The position numbers and the translations under genes were made by a program. A stretch of 64,000 bases of DNA from Propionibacteriaceae bacterium (lineage in GTDB: Bacteria; Actinomycetota; Actinomycetes; Propionibacteriales; Propionibacteriaceae): positions 19,138 through 83,137 of the forward strand of contig JAOPXN010000096.1 of NCBI GenBank assembly GCA_025965155.1, given 5' to 3'. Numbering within the stretch: position 1 is the first letter of the stretch; the number at the start of each line of letters is the position of its first letter. Positions 44,908-54,008 of the stretch are shown piece after piece. Under the pieces are notes generated by a model that searched no databases, had not been told where the DNA came from, and saw nothing but the letters and a program-made list of their open reading frames with translations.

Positions 44908-45702
44908 GTGCGCGACAGTGACGGACCCGGCGACCTGGTGACGACCGACGGCGACCTGCGAACCCGCCAGCCGGGCTGGGAGATCTTCATCGTGCTCGGC
45001 CTGACGTTGGGACAGTCAGCGGTCTACTCCTTGCTGCGGATCATCGAGCGGCTGACTCGCAACGTCCCGCTGAACCAGCAGACCTCGACCCTGAACCAGT
45101 CGGTGACGCCTGACCGGCCGTGGTTGGACCTGACCTACCAGCTGGTCAACATCGGGTTCGGGTTCATGCCGGTGCTGCTGGCGCTGTACCTGCTGAACCA
45201 GACCAACCGTCCAGCCGGTGCCGCAATCGGCCTGGATCGACAACGGATCGGGTTCGACCTCCGGTTCGGCGCCCTGATCGCTGCCTTCATCGGCATCCCT
45301 GGGCTTGGGCTGTATCTGGGCGCCCGGGCACTCGGCTTGAACACCGACGTCCAGGCCTCAGCGCTGGCCGACACCTGGTGGACGGTGCCGGTGTTGATCT
45401 TGGCTGCGGTCCAGAACGCAGCCCTGGAAGAGGTCATCATGATCGGTTACCTCTTCACCCGGCTGAGCCAGCTCCGCTGGTCGCCGTCGATGATCATCGT
45501 CTTCAGTGCGGTGGTCCGCGGGTCGTACCACCTCTACCAGGGCATCGGCGGGTTCGTCGGGAACCTCATCATGGGGCTGATCTTCGGACTGATCTATCTG
45601 CGCTGGAAGCGGGTGGCGCCGTTGGTGGTCGCCCACACCCTGCTGGATGTCGCGGCCTTTGTCGGGTACGCGCTGGTCGCGCCGCACGTCAGCTGGCTCT
45701 GA
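44908..45702 (+). CDS. CPBP family intramembrane protease-like protein
   Basis: 264 residues, about six to eight helices. The CPBP/Abi domain is recognisable by ALEEVIMIGYLFTRL (motif 1, usually EExxxR; here the Arg position is Ile), GSYHLYQGIGG (motif 2 His) and FGLIYLRWKRVAPLVVAHTLLD (motif 3 His, here split). Members are thought to be membrane proteases or prenyl-protein processing enzymes; substrate unknown. GTG 44908 chosen; no clear ribosome site. Confidence 0.82.
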   Translation: MRDSDGPGDLVTTDGDLRTRQPGWEIFIVLGLTLGQSAVYSLLRIIERLTRNVPLNQQTSTLNQSVTPDRPWLDLTYQLVNIGFGFMPVLLALYLLNQTNRPAGAAIGLDRQRIGFDLRFGALIAAFIGIPGLGLYLGARALGLNTDVQASALADTWWTVPVLILAAVQNAALEEVIMIGYLFTRLSQLRWSPSMIIVFSAVVRGSYHLYQGIGGFVGNLIMGLIFGLIYLRWKRVAPLVVAHTLLDVAAFVGYALVAPHVSWL

Positions 45703-45744
45703 CGCGTTGCCGGCGCTCGCCACACCCGCGTGGCGGGGAGCCGC

Positions 45745-45805
45745 GACGCGTCACCTCCGCCGGGACACGCCGGCAGAAGCCCGGAGAATCTGACTAGTCG
45801 GCGGG
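45745..45805. repeat. Palindromic intergenic repeat, copy D
   Basis: Contains TCACCTCCGCC, GGACACGCCGG and right arm TGACTAGTCGGCGGG; the outermost left arm is missing or diverged. Fills the gap between convergent CPBP and proline dehydrogenase genes and abuts the latter's stop codon. Confidence 0.6.
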
Positions 45806-46735
45806 TTAGGACTTGGTGAGGAGGCTGCGGGCGAAGAAAGCCAGGTTGGCGGGACGTTCGGCTAGCCGGCGGACCAGGTAGCGGTACCAGTCGGCGCCGT
45901 ACGGCAGGTAGATGCGTACCGTGTGGCCGAGGTTGGCCAGCCGCTGCTGCTCGGCGGGCCTGATGCCGTACAGCATCTGGAACTCATAGGTCCCTTGCGC
46001 GCGGTCGTTGGAGCGGGCCAGGCTCTGCCCGATCTCGATCAGCCGTGGGTCGTGGGTGGCCAGCATCGGGTAGCCGTCGCCGGCCATCAAGATCTTCAGG
46101 CAGCGTACGTAGCTGAGGTCCACCTCGGCGCGGTCGATGAACGCGACCGTGCCCGGCTCGTCGTAGGCCCCTTTACACAGCCGGACCCGCGATCCCGCCG
46201 TGGCCAGATCCTCGCAGTCGGCCTCGGTCCGGCGCAGGTACGCCTGCAGCACCGCGCCGGTGGCCGGAAAGTCCTTGCGCAGCTCCGACAGCGTGTCCAG
46301 CGTGACATCCGTGGTGGTGTGGTCCTCCATGTCCAAGGTGACAGTGGTGCCGGCGTCACCCGCCGCCCGGCAGATGATCCGAGCGTTTCCCAGCGCAATC
46401 CTTGCGCCGTCCTGCGGCAGCAAGAGGCCCAACGCCGAGAGCTTGACCGACACCTCTGCCGCACCGGTCAACCCGGCGTCGCGGAGCCGGGCCAGCAGCT
46501 CAACGTAGGCGCTGGTGACAGCGTCGGCTTGCCGGCTGTCGCGGGTGTCCTCGCCCAGATGGTCGACTGTCACCGACAAGCCGGAGCCGATCAGCCGGCG
46601 GCTGGCGCTGACCGCGTCATCGACCGACTCGCCCGGCACGAACCGGGATACCAGGTCGCTGCTGACCGGTGTCCTGGTCACCAGGTCTTTGATCCGCTGG
46701 CTGCGTGACACCGCCAACAGCGTCCGTCGGAGCAT
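45806..46735 (-). CDS. putA: Proline dehydrogenase
   Basis: FAD enzyme oxidising proline to pyrroline-5-carboxylate. 309 residues, the monofunctional form. Motifs: VSVKLSALG, LDMEDHTTTD, RLCKGAYDEPG, ATHDPRLIE and, near the end, YLPYGADWYRYLVRRLAERPAN with the substrate-binding Arg pair. GAGGAGG precedes ATG 46735. The usual partner, P5C dehydrogenase, is not adjacent. It lies 2 kb from proC, the reverse reaction. Confidence 0.94.
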   Translation of the reverse strand: MLRRTLLAVSRSQRIKDLVTRTPVSSDLVSRFVPGESVDDAVSASRRLIGSGLSVTVDHLGEDTRDSRQADAVTSAYVELLARLRDAGLTGAAEVSVKLSALGLLLPQDGARIALGNARIICRAAGDAGTTVTLDMEDHTTTDVTLDTLSELRKDFPATGAVLQAYLRRTEADCEDLATAGSRVRLCKGAYDEPGTVAFIDRAEVDLSYVRCLKILMAGDGYPMLATHDPRLIEIGQSLARSNDRAQGTYEFQMLYGIRPAEQQRLANLGHTVRIYLPYGADWYRYLVRRLAERPANLAFFARSLLTKS

Positions 46736-46860
46736 GGTTCCTCCTCGATCCTCAGGAAGCGGCCCGATCCGCGGGCGCAGCCCTGCGGCGACACTAGCCG
46801 TCGCACCGGGCACAGCGAGGTCGGGGGCGCACCGGGGCCGGGCCTATCGGTGGGCAGCGC

Positions 46861-47754
46861 TCACAGAACGCTGGTCACGCCTCCGGCGTCGACCGAGTAC
46901 GACGGCGTGACCCGCGCTGCCAGGTGCAGCCGGGCGAAGGCCAGCGACTCGGCCAGGTCGGCTTCGCGCTGGGCCCGGGTGACGCACTTACGTGAGTTGA
47001 TCTCGAGCACCACGTGTCCGGAGAAGTCCTGTTCGGCCAGATATCCGAGCACCTTGTCGGCCTGCTGATCACCCCGGCCGGGGACCATGTGCTCGTCCTT
47101 GATCGAGCCCGTGCCGTCGGTGAGGTGGACGTGCTTCAAGCGGTCCCCCCACGACTTGGCCAGGTCAAGCGACTGCTGGCTGGAGGTGGAGGCGTGGGAG
47201 AAGTCCAAGGTGAGGTTGGCGTAGTCACGCTCGGTCGGGTCCCAGCCCGGCAGGTACGCCTTCAGCTCGCCGCCCGGGGTCCGCCAGGGGTACATGTTCT
47301 CGACACAGAAGGTGACGCCGGTGCTCTCGGTGAGTCGACGGATGCCCTCGATGAAGCCCCGCGCATAGTCACGCTGCCAGCGGAACGGCGGATGCACCAC
47401 CACCACATTGGCATCCAACCGAAGGGCCGCCTCGGCCGAGCGCTCGAGCTTCGACCAGGGATCGTTACCCCACACCCGTTGCGTCACCAGCAGGCAGGGT
47501 GCGTGGATGGCCACCACCCCGATCCCGTGATAGTCACGCAGCTTCTCCACAGCGTCGATGTCTGCGGCGACCGGATCGATGCCGACCATCAGCTCGACCC
47601 CGTCGTAACCGAGCCGGCGAGCCAGCTCGAACGCGCTCGAGGTGGTCTCCGGATAGACCGAGGAGGTGGACAGGGCCACCTTGGCTGGCGGCACCTTAAT
47701 CAGCTGGTCCGACGCTGGCGTCTCTGACTGGTCGGCGGTTGGCTGTTGAAGCAC
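46861..47754 (-). CDS. Sugar phosphate isomerase/epimerase (xylose isomerase-like TIM barrel)
   Basis: About 297 residues. TIM-barrel of the AP-endonuclease 2/xylose isomerase-like superfamily: SAFELARRLGYDGVELMVG, AIHAPCLLVTQ, VVVHPPFRWQ, FCVENMYPW, TLDFSHASTS, HVHLTDGTGS and VVLEINS, with the metal-binding His, Glu and Asp residues. Substrate unknown. An orthologue next to proC and the Cys-rich gene is conserved in mycobacteria. Start GTG 47754 chosen from a TACGCT box 7 nt upstream; ATG about 31 codons upstream is alternative. The N-terminal extension includes a sequence like one repeat arm (47725-47738). Confidence 0.83.
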   Translation of the reverse strand: MLQQPTADQSETPASDQLIKVPPAKVALSTSSVYPETTSSAFELARRLGYDGVELMVGIDPVAADIDAVEKLRDYHGIGVVAIHAPCLLVTQRVWGNDPWSKLERSAEAALRLDANVVVVHPPFRWQRDYARGFIEGIRRLTESTGVTFCVENMYPWRTPGGELKAYLPGWDPTERDYANLTLDFSHASTSSQQSLDLAKSWGDRLKHVHLTDGTGSIKDEHMVPGRGDQQADKVLGYLAEQDFSGHVVLEINSRKCVTRAQREADLAESLAFARLHLAARVTPSYSVDAGGVTSVL

Positions 47755-47761
47755 ATTGTCC

Positions 47762-47767
47762 AGCGTA
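47762..47767 (-). promoter_or_regulatory. -10 box (TACGCT) for leaderless isomerase gene
   Basis: Minus-strand TACGCT ends 7 nt before GTG 47754. Confidence 0.4.
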
Positions 47768-47856
47768 GCCCGTGTCGGAACCGCCTGGCCATGATCAGCT
47801 TCCGCCGCTGTCAGATGTCCCGCACACTGCGTTGAGCCGATCCCCATTGACCACCG

Positions 47857-47862
47857 TAGAGT
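47857..47862 (+). promoter_or_regulatory. -10 box (TAGAGT) for the Cys-rich protein gene
   Basis: TAGAGT ends 6 nt before GTG 47869; TTGAGC about 19 nt upstream is a possible -35. Confidence 0.45.
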
Positions 47863-47868
47863 TGAACG

Positions 47869-48636
47869 GTGCCTGAAGTTCTGCTTCCCTTCCCGCGTGC
47901 GTTCGTGGAGTTCGTCGACCCAGGCGACGCCGACCAGATCTACCGCTGTGACCTGACCTGGCTGACGTCTCGCTGGGCCTGCATCTTCGGGGAGGGCTGC
48001 CCGGGCATCTACGCCGACCGTCCCGACGACGGGTGCTGCACGCTGGGCGCTCACTTCGCCGACGAGGCCGACGAGAAACGGGTACGCAAGGCGGCTAAAC
48101 AGCTGACCGCCGCGCAGTGGCAGTACAAGAAGGAAGCCAAGGCCGGCGGCTGGGTCGAGCTCGAGGGCCCCGAGACAATGACCGAGGGAGAGGAGCCGGC
48201 ACGCAAGACCCGGGTAGTCGATGGAGCCTGCATCTTCTTGAACCGGCCAGGCTTCCCGGCCGGCGAAGGCTGTGCCCTGCACCTGCTGGCCATCGACCAG
48301 GGCCGGGACTTCGTCGAGACCAAGCCCGACGTGTGCTGGCAGCTGCCGATCCGCCGTCAGTTCCGCACCGTGACCCGTACCGACGACACCACCTACACCG
48401 AGGTCAGCATCGGGGAGTACGGCCGCGAAGGCTGGGGACCCGGCGGGCACGACCTCGACTGGTACTGCACGGCCAACACCGAAGCGCACCACGGCACCGC
48501 CCCGGTCTACCTCAATAACCGCCCCGAGCTGGTGACCTTGATGGGCGAACCTGCGTACGCCGTACTGGTGGAGATGTGCGAGTCCTTCGAGGCACGGCGG
48601 GGCCGGGCCATGCGGCACCTCGCTGATCCGATCTGA
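47869..48636 (+). CDS. Cys-rich conserved actinobacterial protein of unknown function
   Basis: 255 residues, soluble. Cysteines cluster in [41 protein letters not shown] and [10 protein letters not shown], with more in DVCWQLP and [12 protein letters not shown]. This resembles the CxxxCC-type metal-cluster proteins (YkgJ/DUF3109-like), so a Zn or Fe-S site is plausible. A homologue in mycobacteria sits beside the same isomerase gene. Start GTG 47869 fits a leaderless transcript. No reaction is known. Confidence 0.8.
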   Translation: MPEVLLPFPRAFVEFVDPGDADQIYRCDLTWLTSRWACIFGEGCPGIYADRPDDGCCTLGAHFADEADEKRVRKAAKQLTAAQWQYKKEAKAGGWVELEGPETMTEGEEPARKTRVVDGACIFLNRPGFPAGEGCALHLLAIDQGRDFVETKPDVCWQLPIRRQFRTVTRTDDTTYTEVSIGEYGREGWGPGGHDLDWYCTANTEAHHGTAPVYLNNRPELVTLMGEPAYAVLVEMCESFEARRGRAMRHLADPI

Positions 48637-48737
48637 GCGCACCGACTGTTCGGTGGCTTGGGTGCTCGCCCATATCAGCCGAGACAAATCTGTAACAAAG
48701 TGACCCCTGCCCCGAACTCTGCGGGACTCGGGCAACA

Positions 48738-49382
48738 ATGAACAACATGCACCTGGATCATCTGTCCTTTGCCGCTGGGCCCGAAGGGCTGGTGGGGACG
48801 TCGGAGCGGCTCAGCGACCTGCTGGGCGCCCCGTTCCACGACGGGGGTTTCCATCCCCGGTTCGGCACCCGCAACCGGATCCTGCCGCTGGCGGACGGCC
48901 AGTACCTGGAGGTGGTGGAGGTCCTCGACCATCCAGCAGCGGAGAAGGCCCCGTTCGGCCAGGCGGTACGGGCCCGGTCCGAGATGGGGGGCGGCTGGCT
49001 GGGCTGGGTCGTTGCGGTAGATGATCTTGCTCCGGTCGAGGAGCGCATCGGACGTGGCGCCGTCGAGGGCAGCCGCAACCTGCCCGACGGTGGACGGCTT
49101 GAGTGGCAGCAGATCGGGGTCAAGGGGCTGCAGGCCGACCCACAGCTCCCCTTCTTTGTCCGCTGGCTGTCGTCCCGCGCCTCCCACCCGTCCGTCGGTG
49201 GCAAGGACATCGAGCTGCTGAAGCTGGAGATCGCCGGCGACCGGGACCGGGTGAACGACTGGCTCGGTGGCGAGGCCGACAAGATCCTGCACGATGTCGA
49301 GATCAGCTGGATCGCGCCGAACGGCCAGCCCGGGTTGGTGGCTGCCGTCTTCAGCACCCCCAACGGCGAAGTCCGGATCTGA
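48738..49382 (+). CDS. VOC family protein (glyoxalase-like domain)
   Basis: 214 residues. Begins MNNMHLDHLSFAAGPEGL, typical of the Glyoxalase_3-like group, with HPRFGTRNRILPLADGQYLEVVEV after it and WLSSRASHPS in the middle. The C-terminal half resembles a second degenerate module. Substrate unknown. The promoter region 48637-48737 contains TGTAACAAAGTG but no clear -10. hisC follows 37 bases downstream and may be cotranscribed. Confidence 0.8.
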   Translation: MNNMHLDHLSFAAGPEGLVGTSERLSDLLGAPFHDGGFHPRFGTRNRILPLADGQYLEVVEVLDHPAAEKAPFGQAVRARSEMGGGWLGWVVAVDDLAPVEERIGRGAVEGSRNLPDGGRLEWQQIGVKGLQADPQLPFFVRWLSSRASHPSVGGKDIELLKLEIAGDRDRVNDWLGGEADKILHDVEISWIAPNGQPGLVAAVFSTPNGEVRI

Positions 49383-49419
49383 TCGGAGCCGGCCGCAGCG
49401 ACGATGACATCATGACGTC

Positions 49420-50499
49420 ATGCCGCTCCCGGTCCGTCCCGCTGTCGCACGCCTACCTGTCTATCTGCCGGGTAAGCCGGCTCCGCTGGGCCCGGGCGGG
49501 GTCTCCTACAAGCTGTCCAGCAACGAGAACCCGTTCCCTCCGCTGCCTGGAGTGATCGAGGCTGCGGAGCTGGCTTGTGCGCAGATGAACCGCTACCCCG
49601 ACATGGGCAATGTCGCGGTCACCACCGCGCTGTCGGAGAAGCTGAGCGTCGCGGCCGACCGGCTGGCCTTCGGCACCGGGTCGGTGGCGGTGCTTTACCA
49701 CCTGCTCCAGGCGTTCTGCGAGGCCGGGGACGAGGTGATCTTCGCCTGGCGTAGCTTCGAGGCGTACCCGATCGCCGTCCAGGTCACCGGCGCCACTGCG
49801 GTACCGGTGCCGCTGGCACCGGGCTGCGTCCATGACCTCGACGCCATGCACGCCGCTATCACCCCGGCCACCAAGGCGATCCTGGTCTGTACCCCCAACA
49901 ACCCGACGGGCCCGACGGTCCCGCACCAGAAGCTGGCCGACTTCATCGACGCCGTGCCGGACTCGATCCTGGTGGTGGTCGATGAGGCGTACGTCGAGTT
50001 CGTCACAGACCCGCAGGCCGCGCGCGGGATGGAACTGATGGCCGGGCGGCCCAACGTGGTGGTGCTGCGTACGTTCTCCAAGGCGTACGGGCTGGCCGGG
50101 TTCCGGATCGGATACAGCGTGGCCGACCCTGAGGTGACCACCGCGGTCCGGGCGACCGCGCTGCCGTTCGGCGTGTCGCTGCCGGCCCAGGCCGCGGCGG
50201 TGGCCTCGCTGGCCGCCGAGGACGCGCTGCTGGAACGGGTCGCAGCCCTCGTGTCGGAACGGGACGCGCTGGCTGCCGGGCTGGTCGGACTGGGTTTCGA
50301 CGTGCCCGACGCCGAGGGCAACTTCGTCTGGCTGCCCGCTGCCGGGGCCACTGCAACCTACGCCGAGACCTTCGCCCGCGCCGGTGTCATGGTCCGGCCC
50401 TATGCGGCCGGCAACGACAGCGACGGCGTCAGGATCACCGTCGGCGAGCCGGCGGCCAACCGGCTGGTCCTCGAGGTGGCCGCAACTCTGCCCCGCTGA
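49420..50499 (+). CDS. hisC: Histidinol-phosphate/aromatic aminotransferase
   Basis: Class I/II PLP aminotransferase, 359 residues. Begins with the HisC/ArAT-type YKLSSNENPFPP and has NRYPDMGN, TPNNPTGPTVPH, VDEAYVEFV, and PLP Lys in RTFSKAYGLAGFRIGY with the phosphate-binding Arg. It lies outside a his operon, so it may be the second HisC-type enzyme that acts on phenylpyruvate or imidazole-acetol phosphate. No Shine-Dalgarno; a palindrome ATGACGTCAT covers the start. Confidence 0.88.
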   Translation: MPLPVRPAVARLPVYLPGKPAPLGPGGVSYKLSSNENPFPPLPGVIEAAELACAQMNRYPDMGNVAVTTALSEKLSVAADRLAFGTGSVAVLYHLLQAFCEAGDEVIFAWRSFEAYPIAVQVTGATAVPVPLAPGCVHDLDAMHAAITPATKAILVCTPNNPTGPTVPHQKLADFIDAVPDSILVVVDEAYVEFVTDPQAARGMELMAGRPNVVVLRTFSKAYGLAGFRIGYSVADPEVTTAVRATALPFGVSLPAQAAAVASLAAEDALLERVAALVSERDALAAGLVGLGFDVPDAEGNFVWLPAAGATATYAETFARAGVMVRPYAAGNDSDGVRITVGEPAANRLVLEVAATLPR

Positions 50500-50537
50500 C
50501 CGTGGCCGGCGTCCCGAGAACTGTCGGTGGCGCAGCC

Positions 50538-50543
50538 TAGATT
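50538..50543 (+). promoter_or_regulatory. -10 box (TAGATT) for leaderless radA
   Basis: TAGATT ends 6 nt before ATG 50550. Confidence 0.5.
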
Positions 50544-50549
50544 GCTGGC

Positions 50550-51998
50550 ATGGCAAAGACCTCGGCACGCCCCGGCCAGACCCGACCCTCGTACGCATGC
50601 ACCGAATGCGGCTGGAGCACGGTTCGCTGGGTGGGTCGCTGCGGTGAGTGCCAGACCTGGGGCAGCGTGGCGGAGGCCGGTGGGCCGAAGCTGTCCCAGA
50701 TCAAGTCGTCGGTGCCCGTCAGCAAGGCCGTGCCCATCTCCGAGGTCAGCGCCGACGCCGCCAACCGGACCCTCACCGGGGTCGGCGAGCTCGACCGGGT
50801 GCTGGGCGACGGCCTGGTTCCCGGCGCCGTGGTGCTGCTCGCCGGAGAGCCTGGGGTGGGCAAGTCCACCCTGCTGCTGGAGGTGGCGGCCCGCTGGGCG
50901 AAGAACGGCCGACCCACCCTGTACGTGACCGGTGAGGAGTCCGCGGCGCAGGTCCGGCTCAGGGCCGGCCGTACCAACGGTCTCGCCGACCGGCTGTACC
51001 TGGCGGCCGAGACCGACCTCGGCACCGTGCTCGGGCACATTGAGGAGGTCGCACCCACGCTGCTGGTGCTGGACTCGGTCCAGACGATCGGCACCGCGGA
51101 AGCCGACGGGTCCCCCGGTGGAGTCACCCAGGTGCGCGAGGTGACCGCCGCGCTGGTACGGGTGGCGAAGCGGCGCGGCATGGCGGTGATCATCGTCGGC
51201 CATGTCACCAAGGACGGGTCCATTGCGGGACCGCGGCTGCTGGAGCATCTGGTGGACGTGGTGCTGGCCTTCGAGGGTGACCGGCATTCCGGGTTCAGGA
51301 TGGTGCGAGCCACCAAGAACCGTTTCGGGCCGGCCGACGAGGTCGGCTGCTTCGAGATGGGCGAGAACGGAATAGTCGAGGTCGCCGACCCGTCCGGGCT
51401 GTTCACCTCCGAACACTCCGAGCCGGTGCCAGGTACCTGCATCACGGTGAGTATGGAGGGTCGCCGACCGCTGCTGGCCGAGCTGCAGGCGCTGGTGGCG
51501 CCGTCGGCGCTGCAGTCGCCGCGGCGCACCATGCACGGCGTCGATCCCGGGCGGCTGGCGATGGTGTTGGCAGTGCTGGAACGACGGGCGAAGGTGCGGC
51601 TTTACAACCGGGACGTGTACGTGTCCACGGTGGGTGGGGCCAAGGTCAGCGACCCGTCGGCCGATCTGGCGGCAGCCGTCGCGGTGGCATCGGCCGCGTT
51701 GAACCGCCGGCTGACCCAACGCCTGGTCGCCATCGGTGAGGTCGGACTGGCCGGTGAGCTTCGTCGAGTGCCCGGTACGGACCGTCGGCTGGCCGAGGCT
51801 GCCCGACTCGGGTTCACCGACGCGATCGTTCCGGCGGAGTCGAAGCAGGCAGCCAACCGGCTCACCACGCTCCGGCACGGCATCCGGGTGCATGCTGCCT
51901 TCACCATGGTGCAGGCGTTGAGCATCCTGGATCTGACCGGTCGGCCGGAACAGCACGCGGAGACCATCCCCTTCCCGGGTGGCACCGGGCAGGGCTGA
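50550..51998 (+). CDS. radA: DNA repair protein RadA
   Basis: RecA-like branch-migration ATPase for homologous recombination. 482 residues. N-terminal four-Cys zinc finger YACTECGWSTVRWVGRCGEC, Walker A GEPGVGKST, the RadA-specific KNRFG in ATKNRFGPADEVG, and a C-terminal Lon-protease-like domain without the protease active site. disA follows 109 bases downstream, the usual pairing. Confidence 0.96.
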   Translation: MAKTSARPGQTRPSYACTECGWSTVRWVGRCGECQTWGSVAEAGGPKLSQIKSSVPVSKAVPISEVSADAANRTLTGVGELDRVLGDGLVPGAVVLLAGEPGVGKSTLLLEVAARWAKNGRPTLYVTGEESAAQVRLRAGRTNGLADRLYLAAETDLGTVLGHIEEVAPTLLVLDSVQTIGTAEADGSPGGVTQVREVTAALVRVAKRRGMAVIIVGHVTKDGSIAGPRLLEHLVDVVLAFEGDRHSGFRMVRATKNRFGPADEVGCFEMGENGIVEVADPSGLFTSEHSEPVPGTCITVSMEGRRPLLAELQALVAPSALQSPRRTMHGVDPGRLAMVLAVLERRAKVRLYNRDVYVSTVGGAKVSDPSADLAAAVAVASAALNRRLTQRLVAIGEVGLAGELRRVPGTDRRLAEAARLGFTDAIVPAESKQAANRLTTLRHGIRVHAAFTMVQALSILDLTGRPEQHAETIPFPGGTGQG

Positions 51999-52107
51999 AC
52001 GGCCCGGGCACACCAGACCAGCGCGTCTGTGGCATCGAGTCGGCGACAGCAGAACCTCTAGGATGAATGCTCGCCGCCTAATCAGGTGCAGGCGGGACGG
52101 CTTAGGG

Positions 52108-53190
52108 ATGGGGATGATCGTGGCGCTGGAGGTGGGCCCACGCGGTCAACTCATCGACTACCTGGGGCTGATGGCTCCGGGCACCCCGCTACGCGACGGG
52201 CTCGAGCGCATCCTGCGCGGCCGCACCGGCGCCCTGGTGGTGATGGGCAACACCCGTGAGGTGCAGCAGATCTCGACCGGCGGCTTCCATCTGGACGTCC
52301 CGTACAGCCCGACCGCGCTGCGTGAGCTGGCCAAGATGGACGGGGCCATCATTCTCGCCTCCGATGGCAGCCGGATCGTCGGCGCTGGCGTGCACCTGAT
52401 GCCTGACCCGAGCATTGACACCGTAGAGACCGGGACCCGGCACCGGACCGCGGACCGAGTCTCCCGCCAGACCGGCGTGCCGGTGGTGTCGGTGTCATCG
52501 TCCATGTCCACCATCTCGCTGTACCTTGACCGGCACCGCCACATGGTGGAGCACTCGGACCAGATCCTCTCCCGGGCCAACCAGGCGCTGCAGACTCTGG
52601 AGCGCTACCGGGCCCGGCTGTGGGAGGTGACCAACCGGCTGTCGGCGCTGGAGGTCCAAGACCAGGTGACGGTCCGCGACTTCGCGCTGGTCGCGCAGCG
52701 GATCGAGATGGTCCGCCGGCTGGAGATTGAGCTGTCCGGCTATGTGGTGGAGCTCGGCACCGACGGACGGCTACTCACCCTTCAGCTGCATGAGCTAGGT
52801 GCGGGCGTCGACGAGCTGCGGGAGCTGCTGGAGCGCGACTACCGTCCTCAGGACCCGGCGGTTCCGTTCGGCTTCGCCGGCCTGGCCGCCCTCAGCACCA
52901 CCGACCTGCTGGACCCACTGTCGGTGGTCCGGGCCGTCGGGTTCGCATCCAACGATCACCTGGACTCGCGAATCACCACCCGTGGATACCGGCAGATGGC
53001 TCAGATCAACCGGCTGCCACAGGCCTTCGGTGTCCGGCTGATCGAGCACTTCGGCAGCCTTCAGGCACTCTTCGCCGCCAGCAGCGCCGAGCTGCAGGAG
53101 GTCGACGGTGTCGGCGAGAGCCGGGCCCGCATCATCCGCGACGGCCTGGTCCGGCTGGCGGAGTCGGCCTACACCGAACGGATGGGCTGA
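52108..53190 (+). CDS. disA: DNA integrity scanning protein DisA (diadenylate cyclase)
   Basis: Makes c-di-AMP from two ATP and scans DNA for branched structures. About 360 residues. The DAC domain has DGA (about 78-80, KMDGAIILASD) and RHR (about 111-113, GTRHRTADRV). A helical linker follows, then a helix-hairpin-helix domain (LQEVDGVGESRARIIRDGL). Start ATG 52108 is chosen by comparison with other DisA proteins; upstream in-frame ATG codons exist (52063), but a possible -10 TAGGAT overlaps that one. Confidence 0.93.
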   Translation: MGMIVALEVGPRGQLIDYLGLMAPGTPLRDGLERILRGRTGALVVMGNTREVQQISTGGFHLDVPYSPTALRELAKMDGAIILASDGSRIVGAGVHLMPDPSIDTVETGTRHRTADRVSRQTGVPVVSVSSSMSTISLYLDRHRHMVEHSDQILSRANQALQTLERYRARLWEVTNRLSALEVQDQVTVRDFALVAQRIEMVRRLEIELSGYVVELGTDGRLLTLQLHELGAGVDELRELLERDYRPQDPAVPFGFAGLAALSTTDLLDPLSVVRAVGFASNDHLDSRITTRGYRQMAQINRLPQAFGVRLIEHFGSLQALFAASSAELQEVDGVGESRARIIRDGLVRLAESAYTERMG

Positions 53191-53195
53191 CGCGC

Positions 53196-53927
53196 TCAGC
53201 CCTTGATGGTCATCCTCAGCTGCACGGGTTTCGCGCCCGTCAGCTGCGCGGTGGCGAAATAGGTGCCGGCCCTCGGGATTGCCGGACTGTTCTTGCAGTC
53301 CTTCGCGGAACGACGACCGTTCCAGGTTATCTTCCACTCGACCGCGTCCTCGCTGCGGACCGTCTTGTTGATCCTCTTCACCGCGCTCGAGCAGTGTCTG
53401 GTGGTCCAGATCCGGTCCGTACCGGAGTAGATCTTCAGCTCGAAGTTCTCTGGTGCCACCTCGACGGTGCACCTGCTCGGGCCGCCGTTGATCAGGGACA
53501 GGGTGAAGGTGTTGTCGTCGGTCGCCGCAAGACTCTGCTTACCCCGCAGTGTCGCTCGCAGCCGTGATGGCTGACAGCCGGTCAGCTCCGCTGGCTGAGG
53601 CGCCGCCGTAGCGCCGGCTGAGCTGGACCGGCCAGCCGGATGCGTCGACGCCGTGGAACTCGGAGACATCGGCGAGTCGGCGGAGGTGCTCGGATCCGGG
53701 CTGCTCGACACCATGCCAGGCGACTGCGGCATGGCGTCGGCCGAGGCGGGGGCCGTCGCGATCGTTGGTGTGCTGACGGCAGGTACCGCCTGCTGGTGGG
53801 CCGAGCCGGCGCCGCCCAGCGCGATGACCACTGCCAGCACGAACACACCTGCCGCCACCACCAGGACGCGCCGGACCCAGTAGGTACGTGCCGTCTCTGG
53901 CCCCACCGGGTGCAGCAAGCTGCTCAT
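53196..53927 (-). CDS. Single-pass secreted/membrane protein of unknown function
   Basis: 243 residues. An N-terminal signal-anchor (VLVVAAGVFVLAVVIALGG), a 75-residue Ser/Thr/Pro/Ala-rich linker, then a beta-rich domain (about 115-243) with four Cys that could form two disulfides (TGCQPSRL, SRCTVEV, TRHCSSA, KDCKN). It looks like an envelope-exposed Ig-like domain. A membrane protein gene beside disA is conserved in mycobacteria. Probably leaderless (TAGGCT 6 nt upstream). No function recognised. Confidence 0.8.
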   Translation of the reverse strand: MSSLLHPVGPETARTYWVRRVLVVAAGVFVLAVVIALGGAGSAHQQAVPAVSTPTIATAPASADAMPQSPGMVSSSPDPSTSADSPMSPSSTASTHPAGRSSSAGATAAPQPAELTGCQPSRLRATLRGKQSLAATDDNTFTLSLINGGPSRCTVEVAPENFELKIYSGTDRIWTTRHCSSAVKRINKTVRSEDAVEWKITWNGRRSAKDCKNSPAIPRAGTYFATAQLTGAKPVQLRMTIKG

Positions 53928-53933
53928 GGGCAG

Positions 53934-53939
53934 AGCCTA
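53934..53939 (-). promoter_or_regulatory. -10 box (TAGGCT), leaderless membrane protein gene
   Basis: Minus-strand TAGGCT ends 6 nt before ATG 53927. Confidence 0.5.
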
Positions 53940-53996
53940 GGGATCCGGCCCGGCTGTGCCGGGCAGCCACGCCGCACCGGCCGGCACTTCACCGGG

Positions 53997-54002
53997 TACG
54001 GT
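53997..54002 (+). promoter_or_regulatory. -10 box (TACGGT) for leaderless mutY
   Basis: TACGGT ends 6 nt before ATG 54009; same hexamer as before mshD and the GntR gene. Confidence 0.5.
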
Positions 54003-54008
54003 GACGCC

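Noticed and set aside
47725..47738. TGACTGGTCGGCGG in the 5' end of the isomerase gene, close to a repeat right arm
   Set aside because: Only one arm is present; noted in the gene entry but not called a repeat copy.
46861..48738. Reading the isomerase as a 625-residue protein
   Set aside because: The extra N-terminus runs antisense through the Cys-rich gene and has no protein-like motif.
49404..49425. Palindrome ATGACGTCAT over the hisC start as an operator
   Set aside because: A single short palindrome with no promoter context; the bases are also needed for the start codon region.
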